NCBI RefSeq assembly: GCF_010093535.1
Contig: NW_022985197.1
Span: 1 to 64,000, forward strand
Direction of reading: 5' to 3'
Source: Lindgomyces ingoldianus
Taxonomy: Eukaryota; Ascomycota; Dothideomycetes; Pleosporales; Lindgomycetaceae
Length of the DNA stretch: 64,000 bases
Below the pieces are notes generated by a model. It was given only the letters and a program-made list of their open reading frames with translations, was not told the DNA's origin and did no database searches. Made by a program: the position numbers and the translations under genes. Positions 59,336 to 64,000 of this stretch are shown piece after piece (positions within the stretch are counted from its first letter, which is position 1; each line of letters starts with the position of its first letter).

Positions 59336-59564
59336 AGCTCTGTCTTTACTATTGTGTAGCACAAATAGCTTAATAGGATATGTTGGCTATATTCCATAAG
59401 AATACTAAGGTGAGGAGATAGAAGGGTTGGAGGCTGGCGGCCTTAAGTAGCCAGCCGTCGGCCCGGCAGAACCCATCTCCGAGCCGCAGGCAGTGAGCTG
59501 AGCTATGTACATAGATCCTAGTATAATGTAACTAACTAGCCACGAATAGTGCAGGGCTGTCACA
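59336..59564. repeat. solo LTR
   Basis: A 229-bp block, G+C-rich compared with its flanks, starting TGTGATAACA and ending GGCTGTCACA. The flanking 5-mers ATAAG (59331-59335) and ATAGG (59565-59569) differ by a single G/A, which fits a mutated target duplication. No partner LTR is nearby. Confidence 0.65.
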
Positions 59565-59863
59565 ATAGGAGAGTTTAACTTTAATGTAAAAATATAACAT
59601 TATAGCTAAACTTTTCTAAATTTAGCTAGCCTAGCCTACTAATAAGCTATTTATATAGCTTTACTTAGCTTTACTACTATTACTACTATTACTACTACTA
59701 CTAATTACTTAGCATTTTATTACACTTGCAATAGCGCTTTTTACCTATATGCTACGCTTAAGCCCTGTAAGTAGTAAGAAGAATATAAAGGTAATTATAT
59801 ACTATGTTTTATTAGCGCTAAATTATCTGTAGAGCGGCTGACTTCTAAGGGAACCTAACGCAA

Positions 59864-59910
59864 GGTCACGTGAAATAATGTCACGTGTGATGGTGTGTTG
59901 TTGCAGCGAA
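59864..59910 (+). repeat. direct repeat with paired CACGTG motifs, left copy
   Basis: GGTCACGTGAAATAATGTCA and following bases match 61797-61840 with mainly transition differences over about 40 bp. The two copies flank the small secreted protein gene. Confidence 0.55.
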
Positions 59911-60330
59911 TCAAATTTCACACATTGAAAAATTGATAACATCGGTTTCAGAGGCAACAGCGTGGGAAAGCGAAACGACTTTTAAACATGAGGAATAATT
60001 TATCATGTAAAAAGAGACAGAACAGTTTTCATATCTCATTCGCACAGACCGCACACTTGACCTTTGGTACTCCCAAATCTTGCAGCGCTTTAACCATGGT
60101 TGTCTGACTTAGTTTCCACGTTTCGATTTTCCTTCTTTCTAATGAGTGGAGGCTGAATTATGGACGCTTCCGCCACTAGAGTCTGTGTTGAACGAACTTA
60201 GTGACAGGACACAATAAATGACCGAGAGATATGAAGTATAAACCTCCCCTGAATTCAACCAACAATGGACTATAGTCACGCCCTATACAGAACATCATCT
60301 ATCACAGAGGGGTTGAATCCGGAGCAACTT

Positions 60331-60684
60331 CTACCAGCCATCGCAATGAGCCGACGGTCCCTTGCATCCTTCTCCATAGTCACAAGCATTGACCCAGACC
60401 GCTGATCTAGGCTTGCTGCAGTAATACAGTGCCCGATTGTCAATAGGAGAGAAGCCTGCAATAGGGTCAGCCGGTTAGAGAAACGTATTAGACAAATCTA
60501 GAAATATACAGGAGAGCTTACCCATGCCGCCTAGAAACCATCCGCAATAGAATGCACCTTCAACGCATGGGTCCCCGGCCGCAGTGGATTCGGCTGTCAC
60601 AACGTTGGCGTTCTTAGGAGCTGGGCTAGCCATAGCCCTAGCGCCCATGAAGATGGTAGTTAAAAGGATGTTGGAGATCTTCAT
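60331..60684 (-). CDS. small secreted cysteine-rich protein, candidate effector
   Basis: Exon 60522-60684, intron 60456-60521 (GTAAGC...CTAAC...GCAG, 66 bp) and exon 60331-60455 give 95 residues. Residues 1-18 or so form a signal peptide (MKISNILLTTIFMGARAMA). The mature part of about 75 residues has six cysteines at 40, 47, 67, 79, 85 and 92, enough for three disulfides. It has aromatic residues and ends in CDGW. No known domain was recognised. Small size, signal peptide, even Cys number and a position right beside a mutated transposon island are the usual features of fungal effector candidates. A host-associated role is inference; antimicrobial or developmental roles are equally possible. 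The reading frame is intact despite nearby RIP-like mutation. Confidence 0.7.
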
Positions 60685-62136
60685 TATGTGGAATTTCCTT
60701 CCCAGGCTTCAAGTGTGGGGGTTTTCGTCGTAAAGTGTTAAAAGTCTTTGGTGCAGAATCTTATCGAACCAGCGTTGAAGTGCATTTTATATCTCAATCT
60801 CCTTCGGATCCAAGCATCCATCTGAAATGCACTTATGGCCGAGGCCTACTTGGCAGCTTCTTTGATGCACTACAAGTCACCTTGTGCGTTCCAATTCTGG
60901 TGACAATATACTTAAACGGCTCAGCTTCTTACAATGGTCTGATATGTGACCAGCGTATTGGGACAAGCTTGACTAAACTATTAAAGATGTCAGGCTATGA
61001 GTACGAGTTCATATAGTAGCCTAAGCCGAGTACAAGTGGAAATACCAACCCAAAAGGAGCACATGACCTTAAGATAGATGAAGCCCGCGATCATGTGCAA
61101 GAGCTGAATACCAAGTGAAAGGTTAGTGCAGCTTCTGAGTACGATTGGATGTGAGAGGCTTCCTAAAATAAAGCCCTTGGATATGCAAACAAACTCGGGG
61201 TCGCTGTTTAGGGGTAGGGGTAGGGGTCGGCGTTGTCAAGCCTATGACATTATATGGTTAAAAAGACAGAGTTGGAATGATGGGTTGATATCTTGGTGCC
61301 TTGTTATCCGTAATTTGTCTGGTGGGAGCCATGATGCTAAGCGTCGCGAAGTGGCCTGACATGGAGATATGTCGCATGAGTCTTTCTTGTGCGACCTGAA
61401 TCTAGAGGGCAAGAGACTACAAAGTCGCACTGCGTTGCGCCTGACTAGTAAGTCAAGCTCTTGCTTCTATCCCACTCTCCAAATTCGAGTCGCATCAAGA
61501 GACTATCGAGCGGGGTAATTGTGTGACTAGGGTATCACTGTTGTCCTTGCGCCGTGGCCTATGCCTGCATGTATCGCAAGGTGAGCCTGGATAGAGCCAA
61601 TGGGTCTTATAGAGGCCATATAAAGAGAGAGGTGAGCAGACAATTAGGTGTTGAGAGACCGCCTAGGTATATTAAGGTGGGGTGTAAGGTCTCTAGAGCT
61701 CGAGAGAGCTTGGAGGTAGATATATAGTAGTTAAAAGAGCGCTAGTCCTAAATAAGAAAAGAGTGAGAGGTGAAGGACCTACATTTCCTTTGGTTGGGTT
61801 ACGTGAACTAGTTTCACGTGTGACAGCATGTCTGCACGAAGGGCTTCCTATCTTTCAAGTTGAATTTTTTAGTTTAGAAAACCTACAAGTACTTTCACAC
61901 AGGAAATAGAAGGCCTGTGCTCTATACAGTATGCTAGTAGTTGTCTAATAGCATTGCCGCTGTTCTTATATATATAGCTTAATTGTAGGTTAGAGATACC
62001 CCTAAAATACTAGCTTCCTCGTAAACTTGAAAGTTAGTGTACTGAGTTACTTCATTAAGCAAATAGAATGCGAAGCTTCGTACTATTGCAGCCACAAACT
62101 CTCCACTTTACCTCAGCCTACACAGAATAGGTAAAC
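60685..62136. other. no gene recognised
   Basis: The promoter side of the small secreted protein gene, then sequence without recognisable coding. At 61208-61226 there is a telomere-like run (TTAGGGGTAGGGGTAGGGG). The right copy of the CACGTG-containing repeat is at 61797-61840. Confidence 0.4.
61797..61840 (+). repeat. direct repeat with CACGTG motif, right copy
   Basis: GGTTACGTGAACTAGTTTCA and following bases, same orientation as 59864-59910. It also contains TGTGACAGCATGT, close to the start of the LTR-like block at 49821. Confidence 0.55.
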
Positions 62137-63322
62137 CTAAGTCGATCTGCCCTTATTACGTATAATCTCAGTGCATCGTTTTACGTGCCGGTCAAAGTTG
62201 TCCTTTTTGGTAAACCGTTATTTGGGCTTCTTGTATCCTGCATTAGGGCATCGATACATTCCGGCTCCTGCATTAGTGTTCCGGTAGATGGTACGGTCGT
62301 GTCTCCGAAGGTCAGCCCTGAGGTTGAATCTCATCGCGCAAGTGGAGCACGCGAACCTGCGGTCATGTTTTCTACGATTGCGGTTGCTAGACATTCCATT
62401 GTTAGTGAAACCCCAATGAAATGTAAGGTAATACTGACTTTAGTTGATCGATGGTAGCAAATGCCAAGTTGCATTGTGTGCATAAGAAAGGCTTCGGCCT
62501 GGATATGCTCGGTGAAGGCACATCGAGCAAGACAATTGCATTATCGATTTCGGCACTGGCGTCTGGTTGCGTGACCTCTGTGCTTTCCACCAAAGGATCC
62601 ATAGGAGCTAGCTCACTACCCAAGATTTCAGAAGAGACAAGTGAGAAATTTGCTGATTCGGCTTAGCTTCCAACATGCTCAGGAGCAATATAGAGCGAGT
62701 CCGGCGAGGTGAGGGTGTCACTCTCAAGGGAGCAAACGCTTGAGCAGGAAGTTGACGACAGGCACTTGACGCTCCATGTATCTTCCATGAGTGCCGCCTC
62801 GGGACCTGCGGCTCCGGAATCAAGCTCATGTCGATTGTTATCACACGGAGATGTCAAGGCGTCTAGGTTTATGGGGATTTGATAATCCTTTTCTGCCACT
62901 GTGCGCCGATACAGTCTATCGGTAAATGATTCAGGTGCCCGTTGGTATTCAGCACTAATCGTATATAAACCGAAGGTCGAGTCTGACAGATCTAGAGAAT
63001 CACCGGCCAACACAGTGTGGCCTTCGGCTTGAGAAGACTGCCCCTCGAGAAGATCCCAGGATCCCATCGCGAAGACGTCATGGTCGGGGTGGTCTTCGCT
63101 TTGAAGGACAATTCGGAGGTAATCAGGGTCTAACTTTCTGTCTTGGTCTAACCCAGGCCAGGTCTAAGGTTCTAGTCCGTCTGCATCTTTGATTTCCGTA
63201 TGCCAGAGTGACTGTAGCAGATGAGGCAGCGGAGGCAGCGAACCATAGTCTAGTGGAGCGGCACTCGACAGTCTGATGCCACCGGTATCTAATGGGGTTT
63301 CATGCGCGTCGAGTACGGGCAT
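62137..63322 (-). pseudogene. C2H2 zinc-finger protein gene with in-frame stops
   Basis: From ATG 63322 (minus) one frame runs through an acidic, Ser-rich region to a first finger (FLCTQCNLAFATIDQLK). Its last His follows an intron of about 100 bp (GTCAGT...CGTAG, ending near 62376). The second finger reads FACSTCAMRFNLRADLRRHD, and a third, MYRCPNAGYKKP then FTKKDNFDRHVKRC, completes the usual fungal three-finger C-terminus (KDNFDRHxxRC is a common fungal signature). In-frame stops are TAG at 63164-63166, TAA at 62663-62665 and TAA at 62218-62220, the last inside finger 3. All three can be read as Gln codons after a C-to-T change. It is therefore probably a recently disabled regulator. DNA-binding role is inferred from the family. 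Confidence 0.65.
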
Positions 63323-63444
63323 CTAGCTTTTCGCCTGCGTCCTGAGGGCCCGGATACACCTTAAAGAGATATCTGATGGCACTAGTGATTCTAGTCTGCA
63401 AGGCTGGAGTTTATGAGCGTAGTAGTGTAGAGATGGGAGGACTT

Positions 63445-64000
63445 TTAGCTGCTTCTCTCCTTCTCGAGAATTACCAGCTTACGCATGTCATCTCCATAGT
63501 CAGAAGAGCCTAGGTCCGAATCGAGCTCAGCCTCTCCAGGCCACGTCTTACGTGCGTGACGCTGAAGTGGGCCGTAGAGCCACGGCATGCGCAACGATTG
63601 TAACCTTCGTACAGCGGTGATCGGAGCCGTGCTTTTCGGTATTAGGCTTCTTTCCAAAGCCCTCAATCCCAAGTATATCTTTTTCACCTCCTCCATTATT
63701 TGTCTCACATTCGTCTGGTCAGTTTCGTTGGTGAACCACCCGGCTGGGAAGTAATCGTTCAAATTCTCTAGAGGATCCCATCGCTCTTTCGGAATATTCG
63801 GCAGCGGTGAAGGAGATGGTGTTATCCTTGGTCGAAGTGGCTCAAGCGGCTGGGATCGTGGGCAGAAGTCGTCGTCTGTGTAGTACGTAGTCGGGTCATA
63901 CTGGGGAAGGTTTCCTGCTTCACCTTTGGGATCCGGATTGGATTCATCATCCGGCTGGGCTGGTGCAATAAACAACGTTCGCGTCAGTTTAAGAACTAAT
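63445..64000 (-). CDS. partial gene of unknown function, cut by the window edge
   Basis: The minus-strand frame is open from the window edge to a stop at 63445, more than 176 codons. It is Pro/Asp-rich at first (LPQYDPTTYYTDDDFCPRSQ), then helical (NVRQIMEEVKKIYLGLRALE) with a short Trp-containing segment (LRMPWLYGPLQRHARKTWPG). No start codon (ATG) occurs within the visible part, so this is an internal or final exon of a gene beginning outside the window. It could belong to the zinc-finger gene just downstream, since both are on the same strand 120 bp apart, but no in-frame splice join was found. No domain recognised. Confidence 0.45.
   Translation of the reverse strand, partial: LVLKLTRTLFIAPAQPDDESNPDPKGEAGNLPQYDPTTYYTDDDFCPRSQPLEPLRPRITPSPSPLPNIPKERWDPLENLNDYFPAGWFTNETDQTNVRQIMEEVKKIYLGLRALERSLIPKSTAPITAVRRLQSLRMPWLYGPLQRHARKTWPGEAELDSDLGSSDYGDDMRKLVILEKERSS

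Larger units (their letters stand above)
48600..59835. other. AT-rich retrotransposon island with RIP-like mutation
   Basis: About 11 kb with very low G+C, almost no open frame over 90 codons and a depletion of TCA, CCA, TCG and CCG on both strands. Nested elements are described separately. The parts outside them (48600-49820, 49964-50449, 50739-51023, 59172-59330, 59570-59835) look like the same mutated material but cannot be assigned to a family. Confidence 0.85.

Overview
The window is nuclear DNA of a filamentous ascomycete (Pezizomycotina). Three things point there: many short spliceosomal introns (mostly 46-130 bp, with CTAAC-type branch sites), fungus-specific families (PIR-type wall protein, DUF6536 membrane protein, F-box-like protein, PNP-type NLR fragment), and transposons carrying a RIP-like C-to-T / G-to-A mutation load. 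The genus cannot be named from the sequence alone. No tRNA, rRNA or CRISPR array was seen.

Layout. 1-11.3 kb is a transposon graveyard: a decayed Fot1/pogo transposase at the left edge, a fragment of an NLR-type gene (2.5 kb), and two hAT elements with intact inverted repeats and perfect 8-bp target duplications (3885-4854 and 8296-11274). One small glycine-rich gene lies between them. 13.1-14.5 kb holds a PIR/GPI cell-wall protein gene whose repeats are each on a separate exon. 16.8-19 kb is a decayed gene with a fungal NLR/ankyrin-like N-terminal domain. 19.5-39.6 kb is the stable gene-rich core: SAR1 (COPII GTPase), NUP53-like nucleoporin, an F-box-like gene, RPL14, NAC alpha (EGD2), ATP synthase subunit d (ATP7), a nucleotidyltransferase-like gene, a tandem pair of IFI6/ISG12-like genes (the second broken), an RCC1-like gene and a conserved disordered protein. 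42-48.5 kb holds a broken beta-strand-rich gene, a possible decayed transposase and an intact DUF6536 membrane protein gene.

48.6-59.8 kb is an AT-rich, heavily mutated retrotransposon island. Its architecture can be read exactly. A miniature LTR element (TRIM, 226-bp LTRs, 144-bp interior) carries in its 5' LTR both a full Ty3/gypsy chromovirus (51095-56770, TSD ACTAG, with a 435-bp assembly gap) and a 1862-bp Fot1/Pot2-like transposon (56879-58740, TSD TA). A solo LTR follows. Beside this island, at 60.3-60.7 kb, is a small secreted six-cysteine protein gene, a candidate effector. 62.1-63.3 kb is a C2H2 zinc-finger gene broken by in-frame stops.

Main points of interest: a 2-nucleotide micro-exon in SAR1, required to restore the exact 189-residue protein; a frame-preserving double splice-site shift in the PIR gene that would delete the Gly-Gln of two repeats; a mutation signature in which C is lost almost only in pyrimidine-C-purine context; and nonsense codons of the CAR-to-TAR type in several genes near the transposon islands.
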